Assembly (NCBI GenBank): GCA_036023115.1
Contig: JAYKKT010000061.1
Span: 16,122,501-16,186,500, forward strand
DNA: 64,000 nt
Direction: 5' to 3'
Origin: Brasenia schreberi
Taxonomy: Eukaryota; Streptophyta; Magnoliopsida; Nymphaeales; Cabombaceae
How positions within the stretch are numbered: position 1 is the first letter of the stretch; each line of letters starts with the position of its first letter. The position numbers and the translations under genes are program-made. Under the pieces are notes generated by a model that was not told the DNA's origin, ran no database searches, and saw nothing but the letters and a program-made list of their open reading frames with translations. Below, one piece after another: positions 13,800 through 26,179 of the stretch.

Positions 13800-16700
13800 A
13801 AAATTATATATTTGGGTCTAGTCTATCGGTTAAAGCAACTATGTGCAAAATCTGGTAAGATTAGATTCATTGATATAAGCAACAATTTCTATATTGTATG
13901 ATTCTAATCAGTACAAGACTATTATCATGCTTTAACTAGAGACCCCCAGAATTTAATGGATGACTACTTGGTAGTGAGGGAATAGGAAGTATATTTTCAC
14001 CCTTATATTGCCACCATCGAGAAGATGGCCATGTTGATCTAGCTTCTGGATTTACTGATTGAATACTTCAATAAAAAAGTGAAGCATTGTTCATGCTTTA
14101 GTAGAAAAATATTGAAGGTAGATTTCACCAAAACAAGACAAGCAAGAGGCAGATTTGCTTGGTTATGTTTTGAAATGGACCTCACCAAGCCTTTGATATC
14201 AAAGTATAGCATAGAAGGGGTTGAGAAAATGGTTGAATATGAAGGAATGAGCCTCATTTATTTTGATTGTGTGTGATATAGTCACACAATAAAAATATAT
14301 ATCCAACAATAAAAAGGTTGGATTAAGTGAACATGATGGCAAAGGGAATAGATTAGTGACAACCCAATATATAGAGGAAAAGGTGAGACTAACAATGCAA
14401 GGTTTGGATTGTGGATGCTGGTACAAAAACAAATAAGAGGCTACAACAAGAGTTGTCGAAGGATCAACAGAAGTGTTACAGAACAATGAGGCAATAAGAT
14501 AGGTCGAGGATACTTTACAAACAATTATTCCCTCAACTTCTCCATTTGAAGTAGTAAGATAAGAGGATAATGACTACAAAAGAAGAATAAGGGTACCTCT
14601 GATTGACATTAGCAATACATAGAGTACACCAAAGGTCAGCAAAAAGGCTGCAAGAATTGCTTCAAAGGAGAAGCATCACATAGTCGAGGCTATAAGGAAA
14701 GAAAAAACATTGGAGATAGATTCAACATGAGTACAACAAGAAAACCTATAAAGAAAAATCAGCAAGCAGAAGCAACCTAACTTTCAATTTATGATGATAG
14801 CTGCAACAACTAGACAAGAGAAAGAAACCATCAAACCAGATTAAGGAATTAGTTGCTCATTAACCTAATTATCAATTAAATGGAATCAGAAGTAGAGGTA
14901 TGAGTTTTGCTATCTATTACATCTAGTCTTGATTTATTATCTTCAAAAAAGGATGCTGGAACAAAAGCTACACTTTTGCAACCCACAAACGGGCATGAAG
15001 AATTATGTCACCAAGGGAGGTTGAGGTAGCAAGAGTTACTAAGGATATGCCATTGAGCTAGGAAGGGACACTTTGTGCTTCATCTATAGTTCATCCAATG
15101 AAGCATTTAAAGTGGAATCCTAGAGCAACTAGGGTACATGGATTTGTTTGTATGTTACATCGCATGGTCGCAATGCATCTCATTGATGTGGTAGTTTTGC
15201 TTGAAACTTGCATTAATGTGGGAACTTACCATAAGTGTATTTAGCGGCTTGGATTCAAGTATATTCGGATATTAAAAGCTCGAGGATTTGTAAGTGGGAT
15301 ATAGATTTTTTGAAAAAATAGCATAATAGACATTCAAGTGGTATTAAATCAACCCTAATTTAGCCATATCAAGGTAAAATATGTTATCAATAGATCATGG
15401 TGCTTTACCAATACCTGTACTAGCCATATGAAAGAGATAGAAAACTATAAAATACCTTTGAGTATGTCTACTCTAAGCATGTAGAAGACATGGTTGCTAG
15501 CATGAGACTCTAATGAAATCGCTCATATACATGAGAAACAATGGGGGAGCTCCACTATCTTAAAATAGATGCCAAGCATTCACAAAGTGGCTAACTCTTG
15601 TAACCTCTTAGACCTAAGATCTCATGAACCTCAATTTACTTATAGAGGACCCAAAAGACCAAGCTATAAGAGGCTATTTAAGAGAGTAGACATTGTGCAA
15701 TAGAGAATGACATTTGACATTCAAAAAAGCTACAATTCTGGTTACTATTAAGATCTATCTCTAACCATCACTCATTGCTTATAGATGAAACAGGACACTT
15801 GACCCAACATATAACTTAACCTTTCCCAATTCAAACAATTTCTGCAACAAACCTAGGATACATGCAGCCCAATTGATAGGGCCTTGGTAAGTTTGGACCC
15901 AAAATTAAATGTGTGAAACGTTAAGGTTTTCAGGCACATACATAAGAAAAATCTTGGCTTTTCTCAAGACCTTTAAATTCAGGAAGAGAGAAACTATGGA
16001 TGTAACCCATTCCTTGAGTGGCGGAAACTTAAATTAAAGGAAGAGTTAGATAAAGTGTTGCAAAATGAAGAGATTTATTGGTTCTAAAAAGTCATAAAGA
16101 CATGGATTAAATAAGGTAATCATAATTCCAAATACTACCAAACTGTGGTCCAATGTTTAAAAGAAAGCATTGTGATGATTTGAGATGCAAATGATATATG
16201 GATCGATGACCCATAACTGATCAAACGATATATTGTAGGATACTATTGATCACTTTTCAAAGAGGAAGTAGGATTGAGGGTACGGGTAAACACTTCAATC
16301 AATTGGTGTCGGGTGAAGGACAATGAAGTGGAACAACAAAAATGTGCGATCTCTATAAAGGTACACCATGCTAAGATGAACCCTCTCAAAGCACCAAGAG
16401 AGGACAAATTTTGGGCAATGTTTTTCCAAAACAATTGGAAAACACTAGGGATTGATGTGATTAGATCGGTGCAATACATGTGCCAAATAAGAGAGCAATT
16501 GTATTCAATAAATAACAATCATAACCCTTGTCCCAAAGGTAGAGCAGCTATAATATAATAGCCAACTTTGCTCTATATCACTATGAATACCATTTATAAG
16601 TGTGTCAAGAAGGTTATGGTGAATAGATTTAAAACCTTAATGCCTAAGCTTGTGGGTCTTACTCAAACAAGTTTTATCTCATGCAGACACATTTATGATA

Positions 16701-18720
16701 TCATCATAATAGCCAAGGAAGTCATGTAGATAACAAAGACCAAGAATGGTAAGGGTGGTTGGATAATCATCAAGGTAGACCTCGAAAAAGTCTATGATAG
16801 AATAAATTGGGAGTTTGTAAGGTGAATTTTGTAGGAAATAAAGTACCCTCAAGATTTTATAGAGATTGCAATGGAATGCATGATGATCCTAACATATAAG
16901 ATTTTATGGAACGGGGAAGATTAAGAAATTCAAACCCTTACAAGAAAATAGGAAAGAAGATTCACTTTCTCCTTTTTGTGCTTACAATGAAAAACTCATA
17001 TATGTCCTAGATAATGAAGTGAAATCTAAGACATGAAGGTTGTTCACAATTGGTGATCTTTCTTGTGATGTTTGTTGATGATTTATTGTTGTTTGGAGAG
17101 GCTTTAATCTCACAAATTGAATGCATGGTGTATTGCCTAGATATTTTTAGTTCAATGTCACAACAAAAATTCAACCCGACAAATGATGGTATTCTTGTAT
17201 AATATAGCAAACAAGGCTAAAGAGATCAAACAAATATATGGCTTTTCTTAGGCATCAAACTTCAACAGATACTTGGGAGCAGTTTTCAACCACAAAAAGG
17301 AGAGAGACTTATTTAGGGATATTATTAATAGGGTTGGTATATAACTAAGTGGGTGGAAAGCACAATACCTCTCTCTAATAGGAAAACCAGTGAGTTGTTG
17401 TGTACAACTAGGCATTATACTACATCCAATCAACAAGAGTATGAAAGAGGATAACTAGTGAGTTGGAGAAATTTCAAAGAAACCTTATTTGGAAAGAGAA
17501 ACTTTGTGCAAAAGCCAAATCATATAGGATGGTAAATCCTATGTCCATGAAAATAATTGGTGGTCTAGGTTTGTGGATAATGAGAGGTATGAACAACATT
17601 TTCTTCATGAAACTTGGATGGAAGTTATTAATTGGATCTAAGGGTTTATGGGTGACCAAAGGTAATTATGCAAAGAAATTTTATGTAAGTAGGACTATAT
17701 ACTAGAAAGTTGTAGACTCCCTCCTTTAGAAAAAATTATAAAATTGTGGCTCCGACTCACAAAGCTGAAAATGGAAATTGGGAAGTGGCAAAACAATCAA
17801 ATTTTGGAAAGATGACAAAGCGGATACCTTGAACAATACCTAATAAGAAATATAGAGGACCTTGAACTAACAGATGCGGGTCAAATACTATGTGGGAGGT
17901 CATGGGTAATACAAATGAATAAGATTGAGAATAAAGTTGACATACATCCTTGAAAAACTACCTACAATGCTACTGTCGAGTAAGAATGATGATGTTGATC
18001 ATGTTGTCTAAAAAGCATCTAACTCAAGTAAGTTTTCATTAGCCAGTTATTATCTACTTAATACTTATCTCTCAAGCACATGATAATGAATTATGGTAAC
18101 AAATTTGGAAGTGGAAAGGCATAGCATGCATCCAAACATTCTTGTGGATGGTGGAACACAACAAATTACTTACTAAAGTATGTCATAGCCACTCAGTGGA
18201 GGGCGACAATGCTTACGAGTTTTGTAACAATTCGATAGAAGATGTACTTCATGCTCTTTGCAATTATAATAGATAGTTTACGTGCGAGCCAAACTAGTGA
18301 AACCTGAGTAACTCAACAATTTCTTTACATGAATGGTTGAGGCATAATCTTACCCTAGATCTTGCCATTCCAAATGAGAAGAAATGGAAAACCACATTTG
18401 GAGTCACTATGTGGTTAGCCTCAAAATGGAGGAGTGACTACAAAGAGCTAAGGAACAAACTCAAAATCATTGACATATTTGCACAATACATCTCAAGTGT
18501 AATGCACAATTTATGATTTTTTCAGTTGAAAGCAATGAAAAAGTGCTATGAAATGGATAACACCTAATAGAGGTTGGGTCATGCTTAATACAAATGGTTA
18601 CTGAAAGGGATGTCCTGCAAGAGCTAGGTGTGGAGGATTAGTTCTAGATCTAGTAGGTCGGTGGTTTTGTGGTTCTTCTTGATCCTTGGGTGACTCCTCA
18701 ACCTTCGTTGTAGTGCTATG
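13800..18720 (+). mobile_element. Nearly full-length, inactive L1-type LINE
   Basis: Domains occur in the canonical plant L1 order on one strand. ORF1 (about 13810-14450): a DUF4283-like region, GRFAWLCFEMDLTKPLISKY, a degraded zinc-knuckle region at YEGMSLIYFDC, then FGLWMLVQKQIR. ORF2 endonuclease (about 15100-15430): KWNPRATRVHG, VVVLLETCINV and KARGFVSGI. Reverse transcriptase (about 16560-17240): LTQTSFISCRHIYDIIIIAK, GWIIIKVDLEKVYDRINW, and FVDDLLLFGEA at about 17075, where the usual catalytic motif is FADD. C-terminal RT region at 17463-17705, with GGLGLWIMRGMNNIFFMKLG. RNase H start (about 18540-18680): WITPNRGWVMLNTNG. Each domain has stops or frameshifts, so it is an old copy. Ends and target-site duplications were not identified. 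Confidence 0.85.
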
Positions 18721-18808
18721 AAGTATTCTCTTGAGGATAAAATATTAGATACAAAAGGGTCATTATAAAAAGTAATGGGAAGGAAGTTGTAAAGTTGATC
18801 AACAGTAG

Positions 18809-19590
18809 GTAGGGACAAGAAGGCGGTGTTAGTAACTTGGTTCATAGAATCTAATGATAGCTTCAAAGAGATCGGCAAGTAAAAATTAAACATATTCTAA
18901 AAGAGAACTACTGCATGAATTGGTTAATAAAGTATAGCTTAAAGGTCCCAGAGTATTTAGAGGATGGACATTACTTGCTCAATTGATCACTTTATTGCAG
19001 AAAGATGTCACTCGGTTATTGTTGCATAGGGGATCGTTTGTGTAGAGCAGTTTTGGCATACTCCTTGTGCTTTTTGAAAAAGCATCCAAACCAAGAAAAT
19101 GAGGTTGAAGGTTTTCTGCATACAACATTATGTACTTCTTTGAGCCACCATCAAAACAATATTAGTGACCATGGTACCAAAATAATAGTTTCAAGGAATT
19201 TGTAGGGACATGAAGGTGATGTAGTAACTTGGTTCACAGAATCCAACGGTAGCTTCAAAGAGTGATAAGTAATAGTTAAACATATTCTAAGAAAAAGTAA
19301 CTACTACACAAACTGGTCAGCAAAGTATAGTCTAAAGGACCTGAAGTATCATTTAGAGGATAGAGCATGACCTGCTCAATTGATCACTTTATTGCACAAA
19401 GATGTTATTGGGTTATTGTTGCATAGGAGATGATTTGTTTTGAGGAGTTTTGGCATATACTCCATGTTTTTCAAAAAAGCATCCAAACCAAGGAAATGAA
19501 GCTAAAGGTTTTCTACATACAACAATGTACACTTCAAAAATATTTGTGATCATAGTACCAAGATAATTGTTTCAAGGAATTTATCACAAG
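18809..19590. repeat. 392-bp tandem duplication, two diverged copies
   Basis: Unit 1 runs 18809-19201 and unit 2 runs 19202 to about 19590. Paired landmarks include AGTAACTTGGTTCA (18831 and 19223), CTCAATTGATCACTTTATTG, GGTTATTGTTGCATAGG, GCATCCAAACCAAG and TTTCAAGGAATTT. The two differ by many substitutions and short indels, so the duplication is old. It directly follows the L1 RNase H region and may represent its 3' tail or an independent repeat. Confidence 0.8.
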
Positions 19591-20548
19591 ACAATGACCA
19601 TATGTCAATAGGCCCTCATGTAGTCATATGGTGCATGGACTCATATTTGTAGCATCATACCTAATTTGGTTTAGAGTCATTTAGATCCATTTAGAGTTAT
19701 TTGGCCTAATTCTGATTTGGATATGGATCTATATTATATAAGATCCATATTAATAGCATTATCTCACATAACAATAATGTCCTTTTTTCTATTAGTATCG
19801 TATCATTATCTCGATTTGTTGAAGTCTTTTTTTTTGTATTTGACCCTTAGTTTATATAAGAGTGTTATTCCCTATTGTAGACATTATTCCCCATAATTTG
19901 TTTGCATTTGAGAAAATGCTAAGTTGATCATGAGAGAAAAGAGTTTAGTTGGTGTGTATGAAAAATATATGTTTTTGAACCAATTCTTTGATAAACGGTC
20001 GAGCAACCATCATGAGGCGCACTCAACATTGCTTTGGTGTGTTTTTGAGTGTGTTGGAGTATGTCCCATCATAGAATTCGACTTGTCCTTATCCATACTC
20101 ATAGAAACTGCAAACAAAAAAAGAAAACAAAGAGAAAAAGAAGAAAAACAAATAGAAAATGACGAACAAAAATCACTAGCTTGTTTTCTCTTAGGGCACT
20201 GTTAGAGGGATCGGATCCAGGTTAGCTTCTAGCAGGATAATGTTGGGCACCATACCTATTGATGAAGCGAGTCCAGGAGCTTGATGGCTACCCGCAAATC
20301 TTCTTTTATTGTTACTGTACACAAAAGCAAACCATTCCATTAGAGCCGTAGAGATCGCATGGTCTTATTTTGTGAGCAGAAAATCTCAAAGGTTCTTTTA
20401 TTTCTTTTTTGGTTGGCTTTGGAGCTGAACCCTATCTCGTCTTCCATTACTAGCAATTTCTCTTTTTTGTTCTTATTTAATTATTAGTTTGAAGAGTAAT
20501 TTAGAAAGATTATTTCAGGCCCTAGTCTAAGAGCAGTAGTGACGATGT
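19591..20548. other. No gene recognised
   Basis: A plus-strand open frame (19924-20205) ends in a Lys/Glu-rich tail but resembles no family I know. The stretch may belong to the copia remnant that follows. Confidence 0.35.
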
Positions 20549-20902
20549 TTAAGAATGGGAGAAGACTGTTTTGTATTGTAGATACATCTGTTCAAGGATG
20601 ACTAATTTGGATGCAGCTAAATCTTTTCCCATTACACGCATTTGTAGTAGTAACTGAACATGTAGTTTAGCTGTAGTATCATATTTAGTTGTTATTAAGT
20701 TAAATAGCTCTTTTGGAGTCTCATATTCTTCAAAGACCTTAATCAGATCATCCTCCATGTATGTTAACATGACTGTTCTTGCTATCATGTCATCTCTTAG
20801 AAATGTTTTATACATTTCTTTTTCTTGCTCTGTGGTGTTAGGAGATGGAGGATGCATTGTTTCTTTTAATACATACTCTATATCTTTAAGTGTAAGAGCC
20901 AA
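20549..20902 (-). pseudogene. Ty1/copia gag (UBN2-type) remnant
   Basis: A 117-residue minus-strand frame reads like the plant copia gag domain. It has MYKTFLRDDMIARTVMLTYM, then PKELFNLITTKYDT and KLHVQLLLQMRVM, the region that in intact gag reads roughly LxxKYxxxSxxxxxxLxxQ. Intact gag is two to three times longer and is followed by a CCHC knuckle, protease, integrase and RT. None of these is seen downstream (below 20549), so this is an orphan fragment. The open frame starts at an ATG but the true gag start is not certain. Confidence 0.7.
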
Positions 20903-21228
20903 CTCAAATACATATTCACGTTTGAAAATTTAAACCGTTTAATTTTTCTGTTTTTGCCAATTCAGATACACATATTTTTGAATTCATTTTTATATGTTTG
21001 GCACACATTTACCAAGTAACAAGCAACAAATAGCAAATATTTAACTTGCTCCATTATTGAGTTTTTAAGCATCATTATTATATCATTCATATCCAACTAC
21101 TAAATTGAAAATAACTGATGGTACTTAAAACCAATTTTATACAAGTTTTAAGCATCATTATTGAGTTTTTAATAACTTGATTCTATTATACAATCAAACT
21201 CGGAAGAAATCTGTAATTTTTCCTAAAA

Positions 21229-21465
21229 ATTTCTGCCTCCGATAATTTCTCCAAACAACAAGGGTAAACCAGGAACAAAATAGTTAAATTGATATCTAGT
21301 TTTTTTTAATAATCTGTCACTGATCGAGGATAAAACCATAATTTTGCCCCTTAGTCAGAATTTGTAAATTTTCAAAAGACAAGGGCAACCTTATCTTTTA
21401 ACACAATGATAGAACTACGAACCTTTCTGCCTCCGATAATTTCCCCAAACAATAAGGGTAGGAAG
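21229..21465. repeat. Pair of about 37-bp direct repeats, 194 bp apart
   Basis: TTCTGCCTCCGATAATTTC followed by TCCAAACAACAAGGGTA occurs at 21231 and again, with few changes, at 21425. Both are in noncoding AT-rich DNA upstream of the minisatellite. Confidence 0.7.
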
Positions 21466-21710
21466 GTAATTCAACATCTAAGTATTCTATAGTTTCTATA
21501 AATGGCTAGAGGACAACATAATTTTTTCACCAGTTTAAGGGTAAAACTTTCTTTTTACTCACAAATATCTTGATATTTTGTAATTTGATCGTGTGGTAAT
21601 TTGTAGTTTTTGAAACCATACATGGGCAAAATGGACTTTTTAGTCCGTTGCCTGATGTAGTTTTCTAGAAGCCGCTGATGGTTTTCCAAAATCGAGGGCG
21701 GTTTCTCTGA

Positions 21711-21720
21711 AGATATAAAA
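21711..21720 (+). promoter_or_regulatory. TATA-like box before the GC-rich minisatellite
   Basis: GATATAAAAGGGAGG sits about 50 bp before the tandem array and is followed by a GAGAGAG tract, a layout typical of plant Pol II or LTR promoters. No downstream coding region was found, so it may be an LTR promoter. Confidence 0.4.
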
Positions 21721-21764
21721 GGGAGGAGAGAGAGAGTTTTGTGGGAGTTTCTCGCCTCTCCTCT

Positions 21765-21990
21765 GCCTGGCCTAGGCTCTCCCTTCAGCTAGCCTTGCTT
21801 TTTCTACTTCGACCGACCTCGATTCTCCCTTCGGCTGGCCTTGGGTTCTCCCTTCGGCCGACCTTGGTTCTCCCTTCGACTGGCCTTGGTTCTCCCTTCG
21901 GGTGACTTGGGTTCTTTCCCTTCAGCTAGCTTGGTTTTCCCTTTGCCTGGCCTGAGTTTTTTCTTTACTTAAGCCGGCCTAGGTTTTCAC
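21765..21990. repeat. GC-rich minisatellite, about 24-bp unit, 8 to 9 copies
   Basis: The unit is close to TTCTCCCTTCGGCTGGCCTT plus GG. It recurs with changes such as TTCGGCCGACC, TTCGACTGGCC and TTCAGCTAGC. Its base composition is unlike the AT-rich surroundings. The peptide frame is not conserved between units, so it is unlikely to be coding. Confidence 0.85.
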
Positions 21991-22209
21991 TTCAGTTGTC
22001 TTGAGTTTTTCTTTCTTGGTTTAGTCTATTCTATTTTGCGTCAGTCATTTGGCAGGTCTATTTTTTCTAGTTATCTCAGGCCACAACCTATGGTTTTCGA
22101 CAGCTTTTTCCGGCAAAAAAGAGGGTGTTCTCTTTTTCAGATTCCTCTATATATTTTTTCTTTCTCTCCCTTTTACAAAAATAACTACATACCGTTTTTT
22201 GTAGGATAA

Positions 22210-22232
22210 ATGAGGCCTTGATACCAATATTG
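22210..22232 (-). other. Possible copia primer-binding site
   Basis: On the minus strand this reads TTGGTATCAAGGCC. It resembles the initiator-Met tRNA primer site TGGTATCAGAGC used by most plant copia elements. The orientation fits the copia gag remnant at 20549-20902, but the 1.3-kb distance is long, so the link is tentative. Confidence 0.3.
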
Positions 22233-22239
22233 GCTACCA

Positions 22240-23320
22240 CCAGAGCTCCTTCAGTGTTCCTGTGATGATCACAATAGTAGCCTTCTAATGTTGTGGTACT
22301 CTTATGATAGGAAGAAGACGAAGAATGGACAGGAAGGTTTTTCAAACTTTTTCAAAAAAAAAAATCCTTTTCAGAGATCCTCATAAACTCTCTTTTTTAT
22401 GTTAGCTTCAAAAAGGGAGGCTTTCTTAATCAGCTTTTGAAAAGTGTTGATCTCATGGAGGGAGAGGAGTGCTTTCAAATCGGTTTTGAAATTTTCAATG
22501 ATGAGCATTACTGCACATCCTTAAGAAATTGGCTCTTTCACTTGACCCAGAAGTAACCTCTATCTTATGATGAATGTATGTGCATTCTAGTTGGGAGATT
22601 GCTTCATATCTCTCAAAGTATTGAGAGTTGGGATGACTTCTATATTATGAGAAAAATGTTGCATAAATCAATTTACTAGATCCTCGAAAATAGTGAATTG
22701 GCTTAGATTGTAAGAAGCCAACTATTTTGAAGCATTTCCTTTAAATGAGTGTGGGAACCAATATATTCATTTGGAGAATTCCATTTTCAACTCTTTTCTT
22801 GGAGGGCTTTTAAAAAGAAGGCAAAATATCAGATAATGAATAGATTCTTCTCTTTAGTTTGGCCCTTTAACAATTGTTGGAGGGCCTTTCAATCCTTAAC
22901 CTAAAGGGTTCGTGTATTGGTTCCTCATCTTCGAATTTTTAGGTCACTTGGGGTTTTCTCGAGTGATGTGATCATTTGTGAGCTCTTGCTTGCTTCCTGT
23001 GTGACGAAAAAGACTCCACCACATCAACCCCTTGGCCCAATGCGACAATTTCCCATTTGATTCTCAATTCTCTTAGTTTCCTTTTGAGGAAGCAATTCTA
23101 TCCTCGTTATTTTGTAAAATCATTTTCGAAATTCTATTTGAAACACGACTTTTAGAGCAAGATGCCCGGCTAAACACGTTGAAGGAACCCTCACAACTTG
23201 ACATCATTGAAAGTTGAAAATCGACCTAAACAAAGGGATTCAAAGAGGAAAGGTTTAGAATCACGATTTTTGGAAATTCGAATTGGTTTTTGAAAAATTG
23301 GATCGAATTGATCTTTCCAA
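22240..23320. other. No gene recognised; probably internal part of a Tat-like element
   Basis: If the primer site at 23328-23343 is read on the minus strand, this is the 5' internal leader of that element. Several AT-rich stretches are open but no gag motif is readable. Confidence 0.3.
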
Positions 23321-23327
23321 GACTTAA

Positions 23328-24800
23328 GTCCCACCGGGCATGCAAAATTTGTAGATGAGAATTTTTTTCAAAGTCTATGGAGAGACTCGAAATTCAATTC
23401 ACAAATACAAGTGCGCGAGCATGCCAATAAGTTTTCTAAAACTTGCAAAGTTAGATTTGGATTTCTTACTTCTTGGGCGAATGTGGACTAGTGATCTCTT
23501 TTCGTCGCAGGCTTTTTTGAACCACCACTCAAGCCTAAATGCTTAGAAGATCAATTTTAGATCCAAAAAAATTTCAAAACCAAGTTTCAATCTGAAAAAG
23601 TTTGTCAAAATAGTGAGTTTATTCTTTGGACAAAAGCAACTTCAATCTTGAAAAACAGAAATTGCTTATCTTTTTAGGGCTGATTTTTCTAATTTTTTGG
23701 TAGTCTTTGGAGCTTTAAAAATCTTCAAAATTTTAGTTGAGGTAGGCCCATGTGTACTAATCTTAGACTATTTTTGTTTTGGTTGTTGAATGTGTGGATA
23801 TGCAGAATTAAATCAATGAAATCTCTTACTCTGAAACTTATGACAACCCTACAATAGAAACACATAGGATTAAAGAAGTGACTCTATCTCTTACTCTGAA
23901 ACTTATGACAACCCTACAAATCTATGGAAGTCTTATTTCTAACGGGACCATTTTCAAGGAATTTGGATCACTACAGATAGAGTTAAGATACTTTTACCCA
24001 ACCTCTATTGTAAGATGTATAGTGCAGAAAGGTTCTATTTCAATTCTGTTCGGTTTTGCCTAATTTTATTCACGACCTTAAATATTCTTAAAATTCTTAT
24101 AAATTTTATGAAGAGTGGGCATGTGTGTAGAGAATGTGTGTACCAAGTTTCAACATTTTAAAATTGTAAAGAAGGGCTGGAAATTTCAGCAATCAAGCAG
24201 ATGCAGAAAACATAAAATAGAGTTTTCGGTTTTAGGAAACTAATGGATGTATTCGAAAGATTTTTACAAAATTAAATAATCATCCACTGCAATTTCAATA
24301 ATGAGGAACTACAATAATCAAAGAAAATTAATATTAGCTTAAGCATAGAGTGGTTATAGAGTATAAGATTTACAATATATATTAGGGTACAAACAAACCA
24401 TAATTCAAATACATAAGAGGCGATCTTACCCACGAGTTTGGATGAAATTTAGCAGCATCTCTCCTCAAAATATTACATTGATTTGGAGTCAAATGCTCCT
24501 TAATTATAACCCTATTGAATGAAATTGAAAGAATGAAAGAAAGAAAGTGGAGAGGAAGATTAGAATTGACCTGAATTGAATCAAATTTGGAGGAGTGGAG
24601 TGGTCGGCCGATTGCTCCTTGGGGAAGGGGGTGATCCTTCCTTTCTCTCCTCTCTATATTTTCTCTATATTTTGATTTTCCTCCCTAGGTCCCCTATTTA
24701 TAGATTTCAAGAGAAGGTTCACGGGTTTGGGTCTTTGCTTGGTTTTCAATCCAATTTTGATTTGATCCAAGGAAGCAAAAGGACAGTTTGTATTGACATT
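23328..24800 (-). mobile_element. Tat-like Ty3/gypsy LTR piece with primer site
   Basis: On the minus strand TGCATGCCCGGTGGGAC (23328-23343) directly follows sequence ending CATCTACA, as expected for an LTR end and primer site. The bases at 23350-24800 are a diverged relative of the LTR at 37757-40181. Shared blocks include the AAACTTGCAAAGTT and TTTTCGTC regions, the GAAAAACA(G/A)AAA region near 23650, the exudate of AT-rich text around ATTACAT, and a CT-rich promoter-like part near 24640. A 34-bp block (ATCTCTTACTCTGAAACTTA and on) is duplicated at 23821 and 23886. The other end was not found. Confidence 0.55.
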
Positions 24801-26179
24801 TTCTTTGATATTCAAGAATTGTAGAAAGAGGATAATATCTCTTCAATAGTTATAAGGATATGGTTCTATGTACATTTTCTTTGATTTAGCCAATTGTGAA
24901 GCTAATGTGTATGCATATAATGTGATATCTAGATCCATCAATATATCAATTAATCTAACTAAACATATTTGAATATGGATTTAGCGGTCTAAATTGGATC
25001 AAATTAATGATCCGGAGTTATATGCTTGACCTACATTATGCATGATAAAATCATGCGATTGAAACAAAAAGTTGGCTCTCTCATTATAAGCATACATTTT
25101 ATGTTGCGTACAATAGGGACTTAGATGTTCATTCTTGTAAATGTGAGAATCCTAAATATTAGAGTCATGATAGAGTCTTTGATGTATGAATAAAAGCACA
25201 AATGACAACTTCTTTGTTGTTCTAGTCTTGATATGACTCAAGATACTATACATTTTACTCTCTAAGCTATTGAGCTTACTTAAGAAAAGTGGGAACCATG
25301 ATATATTTAAAATTATAATTGTATGCTATTATGATTAGTAGCCAAATAGAGAAGAAGGATTATATTATCATTGGTGAAAAAAGCCACATTGTGAATACTA
25401 GAGATATTTAAATCCATTTGCAAGTAATGAGCTATGCTCATGGTTAAAGGATATATTTAAATCCATTTATATGCCCTTGGTTAACCAAGTTAAACTTATT
25501 TGATATGTATCTAATGGATCAAAGTGGACATGATTAAGATAGTTTTAACTCTATGAAATATTCAATGAAGTCAAACCGTTATGTACTTGTACTTGGATGG
25601 CTCAAGATGGGCAATGACGAAGCTGACAAAACATTGACCTTGAGATGTCTCTCTCCCATTGATACACTAGGGTCACAAATTATGGGTTGTCGTTCTTGTC
25701 ATTTTGGAACATTCCTTTGGTGATAGAATTGACAATGCGGCCTTACATGAAACTCCATATTTTGTTGCGGTTTGATCCGATTATTCCATTGAATACGTCC
25801 TGGAGCTTGGTATTTAGTTGAGATTCAACAAATGAGCTGGTTTGAAAAAAACATTATCGCTCATAGCATCCACTTTCTCGTTAGACACCTTTGTTTTGAT
25901 TTTGTTCAGTTGGGAGACATGAATGATGAGGACTGACTCCCTTGGAGTGAATTAAATTTGTTGTCCAAGTTTCACTATGATGGTGCATAATGTTAATATA
26001 GGACTCTCTTCTATTATAGTAGATACAAGTATGAATGAATTTGTATCAGTCCCTAATTTCTTGCCTAAAAACATTAAACGTCCATCCTTGATTGCTTATT
26101 GTATGACTAAGTGGAACTAGTTTCTGGTTTAAAAACCTCATATGTTTGTCCTTGATTGCTTGTTATATGACTGAGTGTA
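24801..26179. other. No gene recognised
   Basis: AT-rich sequence without clear motifs. The part near 25600-26180 may be the downstream interior of the gypsy remnant that follows on the minus strand, but I could not read protease or RT there. Confidence 0.35.

Noticed and set aside
19924..20205. 93-codon plus-strand ORF with Lys/Glu-rich tail
   Set aside because: No family resemblance, and it lies in a retrotransposon-rich stretch with no promoter or splice support.
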